In this document: one piece after another, positions 7,794 through 15,965 of the stretch
Layout: each line of letters starts with the position of its first letter
Position numbering within the stretch: the first letter of the stretch is position 1
DNA from: Pedobacter mendelii
GTDB taxonomy: Bacteria; Bacteroidota; Bacteroidia; Sphingobacteriales; Sphingobacteriaceae
Assembly (NCBI RefSeq): GCF_014635725.1
Contig: NZ_BMDJ01000005.1
Coordinates: 124,001 to 188,000 of the forward strand
Reading direction: 5' to 3'
Length of the DNA: 64,000 nucleotides
The notes under the pieces: generated by a model
Database searches by the model: none
What the model saw: only the letters and a program-made list of their open reading frames with translations
What the model was told of the DNA's origin: nothing
Made by a program: the position numbers and the translations under genes

Positions 7794-9530
7794 CTAAGCC
7801 TGCAAATCGGCCATTACCGCCTTAATCTTATCACCAAGTTCTCCATTTACTTTAGCAAAATCTGCTCTATCAGCCAATGGTGCATTTACGCTGCAATAAA
7901 ATTTGATTTTTGGCTCTGTACCACTCGGACGGGCAGAAACGATACTTCCATCTTCAGTAATAAATTGCAACACATCCGATGCCGGATAATCTAATTTAGT
8001 TACTTTTCCACTTGCTAAATCAGTTTCCTTGCCCAGTTCGTAATCCTTTAATATCGAAACCTTAGAACCACCTAAAGATACTGGCGGATTGTTTCTAAAC
8101 TTCTCCATCATGGCTTTAATTTCTTCAGCACCCGTTTTTCCTTTTTTGGTTAACGAAACTAAATCCTCTTTATACAAACCGTATTCTACATACATATCCA
8201 GCATTGCATTGTACAAACTCGCTCCTTTATCTTTGTAATAAGCCGTCATTTCAGAAATGAAAGCAGCAGATACGACAGCGTCCTTGTCGCGAACTAAATC
8301 ACCAATTAAGTAACCGTAACTCTCTTCACCACCAGCAATAAAAGTTTTTTTACCTTGTAAATTGGTAATCACCTGTCCAATCCACTTGAAACCTGTTAAA
8401 GTATTAAAGTATTCTACGTTTTTAGCATCGCAAATTGCTTTAATTAAACTTGTAGTTACAATAGTAGATACCACATATTCTTTACCATCAAGTTTACCAC
8501 TTTCTTGCCAAGCTGTTAAAAGATAATTAATCAATAAACTACCGGTTTGGTTACCATTAAGTAAAACCCACTCGCCATCGTTATCTTTAACTGCAATACC
8601 AACACGGTCGGCATCAGGGTCAGTTGCTAAAACTAAATCAGCATCAATTTCTTTTGCTTTATTCATGGCTAAAGTCAATGCTTCTTTTTCCTCTGGATTA
8701 GGATAAACCACTGTTGGAAAATTACCATCTGGCTCGCTTTGTTCTTCAACAACCGTTACGTTGGTAAAACCAAATTGCTTAAGTGCTTTTGGCACTAAAG
8801 TAATCCCTGTTCCGTGGATAGGAGAGTATACAATTTTTAAATCGTGTTGTCTTTTTATTGCATCAGGAGAAATTGAAAGTGCTGTAATACCGTCTAAGTA
8901 GAGCTTATCTATGGCCTCGCCTATTAATTCAACATTTGCAGCAACTCTATCAAACTTCACTTCATCAATGCTTTTGATTTTATTTACCTCATCGATAACC
9001 AATTTATCATCAGGAGAAGTAAACTGACCGCCATCTGCACCATAAGCTTTATAACCATTATATTCCTTTGGATTATGCGATGCTGTTAACATTACACCAC
9101 TTCTGCAGCCAAAATGACGAACTGCAAAAGATAATTCAGGTGTTGGTCTTAAGGCCTCGAAGAAGTAAACATGGATACCGTTTGCGGAGAAAACATCTGC
9201 TGTAATTTTTGCGAAGTAATCTGAATTGTTTCTACTATCATGTGCTATGGCAACACTAATTTTTTCACCTGGATATTTGTTGTTCAAATAGTTCGCTAAA
9301 CCTTGAGTTGCCGTTCCTATCGTGTATTTATTAATCCGATTAGAACCCGCACCCATAATACCGCGTAAACCACCTGTGCCAAACTCTAAGCTTCTATAAA
9401 AAGCATCTATAAGTTCTGTAATGGCGTCTTTATCTACAAGAGCCTGGATTTCTGACTTCGTTTTTTCGTCGTAATTTCCGCTTAGCCACTGATTAATTGT
9501 GGCCTGGGTCGATTGGTCAATTGATTGCAT
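7794..9530 (-). CDS. Phosphoglucomutase / phosphomannomutase (phosphosugar mutase, PgcA type)
   Basis: The enzyme interconverts hexose 1-phosphates and 6-phosphates through a phosphoserine. At 578 residues it has the length of the Bacillus PgcA branch. TASHNPKEYNGYK holds the catalytic Ser151. DPDADR (Asp304, 306, 308) binds Mg, GGEESYG reads the sugar, and RPSGTEPKIKFY binds the phosphate. All key residues are present, so it should be active. It stands alone on the minus strand with an AT-rich 257-base gap before lysC. It would feed glycogen, cell-envelope and trehalose sugars; whether glucose or mannose phosphate is preferred cannot be read from sequence. Confidence 0.95.
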   Translation of the reverse strand: MQSIDQSTQATINQWLSGNYDEKTKSEIQALVDKDAITELIDAFYRSLEFGTGGLRGIMGAGSNRINKYTIGTATQGLANYLNNKYPGEKISVAIAHDSRNNSDYFAKITADVFSANGIHVYFFEALRPTPELSFAVRHFGCRSGVMLTASHNPKEYNGYKAYGADGGQFTSPDDKLVIDEVNKIKSIDEVKFDRVAANVELIGEAIDKLYLDGITALSISPDAIKRQHDLKIVYSPIHGTGITLVPKALKQFGFTNVTVVEEQSEPDGNFPTVVYPNPEEKEALTLAMNKAKEIDADLVLATDPDADRVGIAVKDNDGEWVLLNGNQTGSLLINYLLTAWQESGKLDGKEYVVSTIVTTSLIKAICDAKNVEYFNTLTGFKWIGQVITNLQGKKTFIAGGEESYGYLIGDLVRDKDAVVSAAFISEMTAYYKDKGASLYNAMLDMYVEYGLYKEDLVSLTKKGKTGAEEIKAMMEKFRNNPPVSLGGSKVSILKDYELGKETDLASGKVTKLDYPASDVLQFITEDGSIVSARPSGTEPKIKFYCSVNAPLADRADFAKVNGELGDKIKAVMADLQA

Positions 9531-9787
9531 TTAGCTTTATTTTTAATTTAATATCTGGTGTTGAACAAATTTATGAGGATGAAGTTTGGTTAGAATCAAT
9601 TAATTTCAATTCATCCAAATTTTATTTTGTTGAGGATGTTGCTTTTAAGCTGCTTTTGCTTATTTTCACGCCCCGATACAATAATAAAGAAAATTACATA
9701 TTCCAGTATATAAATGAAACCATTATAATTTTTTTCTTTGATAAAAACTATGATAGTTGCATTACCGATAAAAATCAATAAGACTAA

Positions 9788-11101
9788 ATGAAAATATTAA
9801 AATTTGGGGGTACTTCTGTAGGTAGTCCCGAGCGCATGACGAAGTTGTTGGATATTATTAATCCAAATGAAGAACAGATTGTAGTTTTATCAGCCGTGTC
9901 TGGTACTACAAATAGTTTAGTAGAAATTTCAAATTATTTTTTGGCCGGAGATAAGAAAAAGGGAAGCGAATGTGTTGAGAATTTATATCAAAAATATAAG
10001 GATTTTGTAATTGAACTTTTGCCAGCGCCTGATTTTCAGGAAATGGGAAATGAAGTTATTGATTATCACTTCAGCTTTTTAGCAGTGATTACCAACGATA
10101 TTTTTACTTCGATTGAGGAAAAAGTTGTTTTGGCTCAGGGCGAATTATTATCAACCACCTTATATCATATCTATCTAAAATCAATTGGTGTAGAGTCTGT
10201 TTTATTACCAGCTTTAGATTTTATGAAAACAGACGAGGATAATGAGCCTGATATTCCATTTACAACCAAAAATTTAACGCCTTTATTGGAGGCAAATAAG
10301 GGTAATAAACTTTTCATTACCCAAGGATTTATTTGTCGCAATAGTTTTGGCGAAGTAGATAATTTACGTCGTGGTGGAAGTGATTATACTGCCTCCTTAT
10401 TAGGTGCTGCAATTTTAGCAGAAGAAGTTCAAATCTGGACAGATATTGATGGAATGCACAATAACGACCCCCGAATTGTAAAGGGAACCAAACCAATTGC
10501 ACAATTATCTTTCGATGAGGCAGCTGAGTTGGCGTACTTCGGAGCAAAAATTTTGCATCCGCAATCGGTTTTTCCAGCACAGAAATATAAAATCCCAGTT
10601 CGTTTATTAAATACCATGGAGCCATCGGCTGCCGGAACTTTAATTGCCCACGATAGCGAAAAAGGTAAAATTAAATCTATCGCCGCTAAAGATGGTATTA
10701 CGGCAATCCGCATTCAGTCTAGCCGTATGTTACTAGCTTATGGTTTCTTACGTCGTGTATTCGAGGTTTTTGAACGTTATAAAACGCCAATAGATATGAT
10801 TACTACATCGGAGGTTGCGGTTTCCTTAACAATAGACGAAATTGGAAATCTTCCGAAAATTATAGAAGAATTAGAAAGTTTCGGAACGGTTGAAGTAGAT
10901 ACTAACCACAGTATTGTTTGTGTAGTTGGTGATTTTGGTTCAGAAAAACATGGCTTTGCCAGTAGGGTCTTGGAAGGATTAAAGCACATTCCAATTCGTA
11001 TGATTTCTTACGGAGGAAGTAATTATAATGTTTCGCTTTTGATTTTAAGTGAATATAAAACAGAAGCTTTAAGGAGTCTGCACAATAGGTTATTCGAATA
11101 G
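9788..11101 (+). CDS. lysC: Aspartate kinase (monofunctional)
   Basis: This enzyme phosphorylates aspartate, the first step toward lysine, threonine and methionine. The 437-residue protein opens with KFGGTSVGSPERM (substrate and ATP site), has RRGGSDYTASLLGA and WTDIDGMHNNDPR in the kinase domain, and ends with tandem ACT domains (VSLTIDEIG, SIVCVVGDFG), so feedback control by lysine or threonine is likely. There is no fused homoserine dehydrogenase. lysA lies downstream in the same direction across a small divergent gene pair. Its last codons overlap the 3' end of a convergent 54-codon gene. Confidence 0.95.
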   Translation: MKILKFGGTSVGSPERMTKLLDIINPNEEQIVVLSAVSGTTNSLVEISNYFLAGDKKKGSECVENLYQKYKDFVIELLPAPDFQEMGNEVIDYHFSFLAVITNDIFTSIEEKVVLAQGELLSTTLYHIYLKSIGVESVLLPALDFMKTDEDNEPDIPFTTKNLTPLLEANKGNKLFITQGFICRNSFGEVDNLRRGGSDYTASLLGAAILAEEVQIWTDIDGMHNNDPRIVKGTKPIAQLSFDEAAELAYFGAKILHPQSVFPAQKYKIPVRLLNTMEPSAAGTLIAHDSEKGKIKSIAAKDGITAIRIQSSRMLLAYGFLRRVFEVFERYKTPIDMITTSEVAVSLTIDEIGNLPKIIEELESFGTVEVDTNHSIVCVVGDFGSEKHGFASRVLEGLKHIPIRMISYGGSNYNVSLLILSEYKTEALRSLHNRLFE

Positions 11102-11254
11102 AAGATAAAAGGTACCGGTTACTACTAATAATCCGATAAGGAAATGAAAAGCCAAAAAACTTGCCGGCAGTAATCCGTTTTTGTATTTCTTGTAAGAATT
11201 GAATAAACCCAAACAAATAACGAAAACGATAAAAATGGAAGCTACTATCTTCAT
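11090..11254 (-). CDS. Small two-helix membrane protein, 54 aa (unannotated)
   Basis: The reading frame on the minus strand codes for 54 residues. A first hydrophobic helix (KIVASIFIVFVICLGLF) is followed by a basic loop (NSYKKYKNG) and a second helix (FLAFHFLIGLLVVTGTFYLL). Its ATG overlaps the TGA of the 56-residue gene upstream, the usual sign of coupled translation. Its last 12 bases overlap the end of lysC on the other strand. No family is recognised. The regular membrane topology and the overlap are the main evidence; the short length keeps this uncertain. Confidence 0.6.
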   Translation of the reverse strand: MKIVASIFIVFVICLGLFNSYKKYKNGLLPASFLAFHFLIGLLVVTGTFYLLFE

Positions 11255-11421
11255 TTTTTAATAAATAAAAGGAATAATACAATCAGGAGTAAAACCAGAA
11301 AGAATCTAATTTTTCCATTATATTGTTTTTGGGTAATTCTTCCATGTTTTAAATCAAGGTAATTACCTATATAAATTAGCCCAAAGAATAAAATTAAAAT
11401 TATAATAAGAAATTTGAACAT
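11251..11421 (-). CDS. Small two-helix membrane protein, 56 aa (unannotated)
   Basis: This minus-strand frame codes for 56 residues: a helix (FKFLIIILILFFGLIYIG), a charged loop (LDLKHGRITQKQYNGK) and a second helix (FFLVLLLIVLFLLF) ending in KK. Its stop overlaps the start of the next small gene by four bases (ATGA). Its own start codon overlaps the lysA start on the opposite strand inside ACATGT, so each gene's leader would lie in the other. No function can be given. The AT-rich sequence could produce hydrophobic frames by chance, but two coupled, similarly built frames argue against that. Confidence 0.55.
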   Translation of the reverse strand: MFKFLIIILILFFGLIYIGNYLDLKHGRITQKQYNGKIRFFLVLLLIVLFLLFIKK

Positions 11422-12589
11422 GTTCGCCGATAAAGATATATCAAAGTTTAATAATATAGAAACACCTTTTTATTATTACGATACAGAGTTGCTTCAAAAA
11501 ACGTTAAGCACTTGTGCAGAGGCTGCCGCTACCTATCAATTTCACATCCACTATGCAATGAAAGCGAATTTCAATTCGGTTTTATTGAGTCAAATTAAAG
11601 AAATTGGTTTTGGCGCAGATTGTGTAAGTTCAGGTGAAGTAAGAAGAGCAGCAGAAGTTGGTTTTGACCATAAAAAAATCGTTTTTGCTGGTGTAGGCAA
11701 ATCAGATAAAGAAATAAACGAAGCTTTAGATTTAGATATTTTCTGTTTTAATGTAGAATCCATTCAGGAACTGGAAGTGTTAAATGAACTTGCTGCTGCA
11801 AAAGGTAAAACTGCCCAGGTAGCCATTCGTATTAACCCAAATGTTGATGCGCATACCCACCACAACATCACCACAGGTTTGGATGAGAATAAATTTGGTA
11901 TCAATTCCTGGGATTTACCAGAATGTGCGGAAACTTTAAAGGTATCTAAGAACTTAAAATTCATTGGGATTCATTTTCACATCGGTTCGCAAATTACCAA
12001 CCTCGATGTATATAAAAATCTTTGTGTTCGCGTAAACGAATTTGCGAAATGGTTTGAAGATAAAGGCTTTACTTTAGAAGTTTTAAACGTTGGTGGCGGT
12101 TTAGGTATCGATTATTATAATCCTGATAATCAAATACCTGACTTTAAATCTTATTTTAAAATATTTAATGAATTTTTAGAAGTTAAGGCTGGTCAGGAAG
12201 TTCATTTTGAACTTGGACGAGCGCTTGTTGGTCAATCAGCGTCACTAATTACCAGAGCTTTGTATATCAAAAATGGTAAGAAGAAGAATTTTGTTGTTTT
12301 GGATGCAGGAATGACAGAATTAATGCGCCCGGCGTTATACCAGGCATACCACAAGATAGAAAACTTAACTCAATCAAAAACAGTAAATCCAATATCCGAA
12401 ATTATAAAATATGATATTGTTGGTCCAATTTGCGAAAGCACTGATTGCTTTGGAAAAGAAGTTGAGCAACCGGAATCGTTCAGAGGAGATATTTTTGCCA
12501 TTCGTAGTGCAGGTGCTTATGGCGAAGTTATGGCATCAAAATATAATTTGAGAGATGCAATAAGATCTGTTTATAGTAACGAGATTTAG
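11420..12589 (+). CDS. lysA: Diaminopimelate decarboxylase
   Basis: LysA makes lysine from meso-diaminopimelate using PLP. From the ATG at 11420 it has 389 residues; an in-frame TTG at 11414 is less likely. HYAMKAN supplies the PLP lysine (Lys48), HIGSQI and NVGGGLGIDY line the phosphate site, and GPICESTDCFG holds the active-site Cys from the partner subunit. SAGAYGEVMASKYN near the end is the usual closing motif. It shares direction with lysC. A palindrome directly after the stop may end transcription. Confidence 0.95.
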   Translation: MFADKDISKFNNIETPFYYYDTELLQKTLSTCAEAAATYQFHIHYAMKANFNSVLLSQIKEIGFGADCVSSGEVRRAAEVGFDHKKIVFAGVGKSDKEINEALDLDIFCFNVESIQELEVLNELAAAKGKTAQVAIRINPNVDAHTHHNITTGLDENKFGINSWDLPECAETLKVSKNLKFIGIHFHIGSQITNLDVYKNLCVRVNEFAKWFEDKGFTLEVLNVGGGLGIDYYNPDNQIPDFKSYFKIFNEFLEVKAGQEVHFELGRALVGQSASLITRALYIKNGKKKNFVVLDAGMTELMRPALYQAYHKIENLTQSKTVNPISEIIKYDIVGPICESTDCFGKEVEQPESFRGDIFAIRSAGAYGEVMASKYNLRDAIRSVYSNEI

Positions 12590-12590
12590 A

Positions 12591-12652
12591 GATGTGTCAA
12601 ATTGAGCTTGTCGAAATGCTTTAAAGTTCTTCGACAAGCTCGAAATGACATC
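12591..12652. repeat. Palindromic element after lysA (GAGCTTGTCGAA family)
   Basis: The inner arms GAGCTTGTCGAA (12604-12615) and TTCGACAAGCTC (12630-12641) are exact complements. The outer bases (12591-12599 and 12646-12652) pair imperfectly. The element begins just after the lysA stop and ends just before a convergent gene, so it may serve both as terminator. A related half-site occurs after the helicase gene at 23271. Confidence 0.75.
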
Positions 12653-12656
12653 GTCT

Positions 12657-12869
12657 TTATTTTCTTTTCGATGCTACAAACACAAAAACGCCAGCTACTA
12701 AAATTATCCCACCAGCATAAGGCGGCCAATTAACTGATTTTTCTCTGTCTGCAGAGATTTGTATCGGACCAGCATCTACAATTTTTTCTTTTCGCGTGTA
12801 TGTGAAGCCAGTCCAAACCAGCATTGCGATTCCAATAAGAATTAATATTAGTCCTACAGTCTTATTCAT
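12657..12869 (-). CDS. Small membrane protein, possibly DUF3185-like
   Basis: The 70-residue protein has one helix at the N-terminus (GLILILIGIAMLVWTG), a polar middle (TRKEKIVDAGPIQISADREK) and a second helix (YAGGIILVAGVFVFVA) ending in basic SKRK. This hairpin topology matches small inner-membrane proteins of the DUF3185 type, which I name from memory with limited certainty. Function is unknown. It ends beside the palindrome after lysA and starts about 50 bases from the end of the SRPBCC gene, in the same direction. Confidence 0.7.
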   Translation of the reverse strand: MNKTVGLILILIGIAMLVWTGFTYTRKEKIVDAGPIQISADREKSVNWPPYAGGIILVAGVFVFVASKRK

Positions 12870-12917
12870 GATTTTATTTATTGATTAAAATCTAAACAGT
12901 TGTAAGAAGTTAATGTT

Positions 12918-13295
12918 TTATTCGTCAAAAAAATCAACCAATCCACCAATAAAATACTCTTCAATTCCTTCAGTAAATTCTTTATAATCTTCCTCAGGGA
13001 TGTTGGTTTGCTTAAACTCTAAAGAAGTACCAGCTTTATCAGCATGAAGTTTAATTGTTACTATAGATGGTTCGCCATCTTCGCCAAAATACCATTGCTG
13101 CACAATTTTTTTATTGGTTTCAAACGCTATGTTTTTACCAACGATATCACCATCCCAAAAAGAAAACTCAGTATCTGATTTCTCTTCAAATTCTACTTCA
13201 GTACCAGTCCAAAGTTTAATGCTGATATCTTTTGTAAGTGCTAAATAAACTTCTTCAGGTGTTGCTGGTATGTATGTGTATTTTTTGTAGTCCAT
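12918..13295 (-). CDS. SRPBCC / AHSA1-type START-like domain protein
   Basis: The 125-residue product is a single helix-grip domain of the kind found in AHSA1-related proteins. It opens with IPATPEEVYLALTKDISIKLWTG, has SFWDGDIVGKN and VQQWYFGEDG in the strands, and ends with a long helix (YKEFTEGIEEYFIGGLVDFF). Family members bind hydrophobic ligands or assist chaperones; the ligand here is unknown. The composition is acidic, pointing to a soluble cytoplasmic protein. Its start abuts the 87-bp tandem repeat. Confidence 0.8.
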   Translation of the reverse strand: MDYKKYTYIPATPEEVYLALTKDISIKLWTGTEVEFEEKSDTEFSFWDGDIVGKNIAFETNKKIVQQWYFGEDGEPSIVTIKLHADKAGTSLEFKQTNIPEEDYKEFTEGIEEYFIGGLVDFFDE

Positions 13296-13320
13296 TCTTT
13301 ATCAGGATTTTTAAGGATTT

Positions 13321-13590
13321 AAAGATTTTCAAGATGATAGTTCAAAAAATCAATTCGAGAGTAAATGTGCTTTTATAATTCGTTAATGAATATGATTTTT
13401 AATATTTAAAGATTTTCAAAATGATAGTTCAATAAATCAAATCAAGTGTAAATGTGCTTTTATAATTCGTTAATGAATATGATTTTTAATATTTAAAGAT
13501 TTTCAAAATGATAGTTCAATAAATCAAATCAAGTGTAAATGTGCTTTTATAATTCCTTAATGAATATGATTGTTAATATTTAAGGATTTA
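13321..13590. repeat. Tandem repeat, 87-bp unit, three copies plus a stub
   Basis: Units begin at 13321, 13408 and 13495, each opening with AAAGATTTTCAA and containing GTAAATGTGCTTTTATAATT. A fourth copy breaks off after about nine bases at 13582. Units two and three are almost identical and unit one has drifted. The array fills the space between the SRPBCC gene and the GxxExxY gene. A degenerate piece of the same sequence lies on the far side of the GxxExxY gene. Confidence 0.9.
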
Positions 13591-13610
13591 TCGCCTTGTC
13601 ATTTAAATCC

Positions 13611-14012
13611 TCAAATCTTGTTCAATCCTGTTCTATATTTATTAATTATAGGGTTGTAAATCTTTTTAAATTGTAAACTTGTTGCCCCAAAATTAATCAA
13701 TAATCCAATATTGAAATTATAAGCAACAACATAATTTTTTGCTTGTGCTAAGTGGTTATTTTCTAAATTTATACAAGCTTTAAGTTCTACCGTTAATAAT
13801 TCTTCAACAACAAAATCAGCTCTTCGTTTTCCAACAATTAAACCATCATAAAAAATCTCTTGTTCAACCTCTCGTCTGAATTTTATTCCAGCTTTCTCTA
13901 ACTCAATGGCTAGGCAACGTTGATAAATAACCTCTTGAAAACCATTTCCTAAAATGTTATGCACTCTCATTGCACAACCATTTATTCTATAGGTCAAATC
14001 TTCAATATCCAT
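13611..14012 (-). CDS. GxxExxY family protein (PD-(D/E)XK-like fold)
   Basis: The 133-residue protein carries the family signature at residues 24-30 (GFQEVIY). It then has RREVEQEIFYDG, RADFVVEELLTVELKA and QAKNYVVAYNFNIGLLINFG. The pattern D...E-x-K/Q within strands recalls a restriction-endonuclease-like core, but no activity is established for this family. The C-terminal codons (KYRTGLNKI) lie in sequence resembling the surrounding AGGATT-rich repeats. The gene sits between an 87-bp array and degenerate copies on its other side. A second family member occurs at 44820, also next to a tandem repeat. Confidence 0.85.
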   Translation of the reverse strand: MDIEDLTYRINGCAMRVHNILGNGFQEVIYQRCLAIELEKAGIKFRREVEQEIFYDGLIVGKRRADFVVEELLTVELKACINLENNHLAQAKNYVVAYNFNIGLLINFGATSLQFKKIYNPIINKYRTGLNKI

Positions 14013-14052
14013 TTTTAAATAAATTAATGGAATGAAAAATACAACAATAGGG

Positions 14053-14290
14053 AACAGGATTAAAAGGATTTAAGAATTTTTAAGGTGATAGTTTCTAGAA
14101 CTCAAATTAAGAAAATTTATATTATTTATTGAATCTTTAATTTTTATATATTAACTCAAAAAGCAAGTTGACAATCCTGCATTGATTTTATTCTTATATA
14201 TTTCCTTTCAGAATAGAAATTTGTTAAACTTTTTAATCCTCTAATTTCAATTCTTATCTAGAAAATCTTTAAATCCTTTTAATCCTGCTC
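14053..14290. repeat. Degenerate and inverted copies of the AGGATTTAA repeat, 278-base gap
   Basis: The stretch from 14053 to about 14102 (CAGGATTAAAAGGATTTAAG, then GGTGATAGTTTC) resembles the start of the 87-bp unit. The reverse complement of 14250-14290 reads GCAGGATTAAAAGGATTTAA again, so the two form an inverted pair. The GxxExxY gene is thus bracketed by related repeats. The bases between are AT-rich with nothing else recognisable. Confidence 0.6.
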
Positions 14291-15481
14291 TTATTTAAAT
14301 GCATTTAATCCCGTCACATCCATGCCTGTAATCAGTAAATGAATATCGTGAGTTCCCTCATAAGTTACTACTGATTCCAGATTCATCATGTGACGCATAA
14401 TGGAATATTCGCCAGTAATTCCCATTCCGCCTAACATTTGGCGGGCATTTCTGGCGATATCTAATGCAATTTCAACACTATTTCTTTTAGCCATAGAAAT
14501 TTGCTCTGCAGTCGCACGATTTTCACTTTTTAGCACACCCAAACGCCAAGCCAAAAGCTGACCCTTAGTAATTTCAGTAACCATTTCGGCTAGCTTTTTC
14601 TGCTGCAATTGAAATCCTCCAATAGGTTTTCCAAACTGAACTCGTTCTTTAGAGTAACGAAGCGCAGTATCATAACAATCCATTGCAGCACCTAAAGCAC
14701 CCCAGGCAATTCCGTAACGAGCCTGGTTTAAACAACCTAAAGGACCTTTTAAACCGGTAACGTTAGGCAAAATATTTTCTTCAGGAATTTTTACATTATC
14801 AAAAACCAGTTCTCCTGTAGCTGATGCTCTTAAGCTCCATTTGTTATGTGTTTCAGGTGTAGAGAAACCATCCATCCCGCGTTCAACTATCATTCCTCTT
14901 ATTTTACCAGATTCATCTTTCGCCCAAACCACCGCTATATCTGCAAAAGGAGCATTGCTAATCCACATTTTAGCACCATTTAAAATATAATGCGAGCCAG
15001 CATCTTTTATATTTGTAACCATTCCACCTGGGTTAGAGCCATGGTCTGGCTCGGTTAAACCGAAACAGCCCATCATTTCACCACTGGCTAATTTTGGTAA
15101 ATATTTTTTACGTTGTTCTTCACTTCCATAAGCGTAAATAGGATACATAACCAAAGAACCTTGAACCGATGCAGTAGAACGAATGCCAGAATCGCCACGT
15201 TCAATTTCTTGCATTAAAATACCGTAAGCTGTATAATCTAAACCTGCTCCACCATATTCTACCGGAATCGTTGGTCCGAAGGCACCAATATCAGCTAATC
15301 CTTTTATTAAATGTTTTGGAAATTCTGCTTTTTGTGCATAATCTTCAATAATCGGACTCACTTCTTTTTTTACCCATTCGCGTGCTGAAGAACGTATAAG
15401 TTTATGTTCATCCGTTAACAATTCATCCAATAAATAGTAGTCTGGTGCCTCGTACAGGTCTTTTTTTACTGATTTGCTCAT
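14291..15481 (-). CDS. Acyl-CoA dehydrogenase, glutaryl-CoA dehydrogenase type
   Basis: The enzyme oxidises and decarboxylates glutaryl-CoA to crotonyl-CoA with FAD, a step in lysine and tryptophan breakdown. The start at 15481 (MSKSVKKD) fits the family better than the longer frame and gives 396 residues. RSTASVQGSLVMYPI holds the substrate Arg101. CFGLTEPDHGSNPGGM and WISNAPFADI contact FAD, and VVTYEGTHDIHLL holds the catalytic Glu375. The Arg and the YEGTHDIH context favour glutaryl-CoA over straight-chain acyl-CoA. A kynureninase gene lies elsewhere in the window. Confidence 0.88.
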   Translation of the reverse strand: MSKSVKKDLYEAPDYYLLDELLTDEHKLIRSSAREWVKKEVSPIIEDYAQKAEFPKHLIKGLADIGAFGPTIPVEYGGAGLDYTAYGILMQEIERGDSGIRSTASVQGSLVMYPIYAYGSEEQRKKYLPKLASGEMMGCFGLTEPDHGSNPGGMVTNIKDAGSHYILNGAKMWISNAPFADIAVVWAKDESGKIRGMIVERGMDGFSTPETHNKWSLRASATGELVFDNVKIPEENILPNVTGLKGPLGCLNQARYGIAWGALGAAMDCYDTALRYSKERVQFGKPIGGFQLQQKKLAEMVTEITKGQLLAWRLGVLKSENRATAEQISMAKRNSVEIALDIARNARQMLGGMGITGEYSIMRHMMNLESVVTYEGTHDIHLLITGMDVTGLNAFK

Positions 15482-15594
15482 GTAATTTCGTATTATCTGG
15501 TTAAGAAATCCGTTCAATTTCAAAGGTAACAATTTACGGCAAGGGGCATGATATTCATGAATAAAAATATAATTTTACACCACACAAATTATAC

Positions 15595-15963
15595 ATGGGT
15601 AAATTTAAACAAACAGTAGCTTTAAAAGATGTAAAATGCTTTGCTTTGCATGGTTATTATCCTGAAGAGCAACTTATTGGAAATCATTTTATTATCGATT
15701 TAATAACTGAATTTTCACCTCATGGTTTTGATGATGAACTTGCTCAAACGGTAAATTACGAAGATTTGAATAAGATTATTCAAGAAGAAATGAAAAATAC
15801 CCAAAAGCTTTTGGAAACCGTTTTGAATAATATGATTACCAAAGTTATTGAGCTATATCCTTTTGTAGAAACTGTTAATGTCAGTATAAAAAAATTAAAT
15901 CCACCAATGCCAGGACAAATCGGGCATTCTTTTGTTCAATTATCTTACACATCAGCGAAATAG
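15595..15963 (+). CDS. folB: Dihydroneopterin aldolase
   Basis: FolB splits dihydroneopterin to hydroxymethyl-dihydropterin in folate synthesis. The 122-residue length is normal. LHGYYPEEQLIGNHFIIDL is the N-terminal strand motif, NYEDLNKII precedes the long helix, and VETVNVSIKKLNPPM carries the conserved Lys and Pro of the active site. It begins 113 bases from the divergent acyl-CoA dehydrogenase gene and is followed after two bases by the FAD oxidase gene, which suggests co-transcription, although the two pathways are unrelated. Confidence 0.93.
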   Translation: MGKFKQTVALKDVKCFALHGYYPEEQLIGNHFIIDLITEFSPHGFDDELAQTVNYEDLNKIIQEEMKNTQKLLETVLNNMITKVIELYPFVETVNVSIKKLNPPMPGQIGHSFVQLSYTSAK

Positions 15964-15965
15964 AA

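Noticed and set aside
9497..9781. 94-codon frame in the gap before lysC
   Set aside because: Begins inside the phosphosugar mutase gene on the other strand and has irregular composition; no homology pattern.
13321..13590. CRISPR-like array
   Set aside because: The 87-bp units abut each other and there are no distinct spacers.
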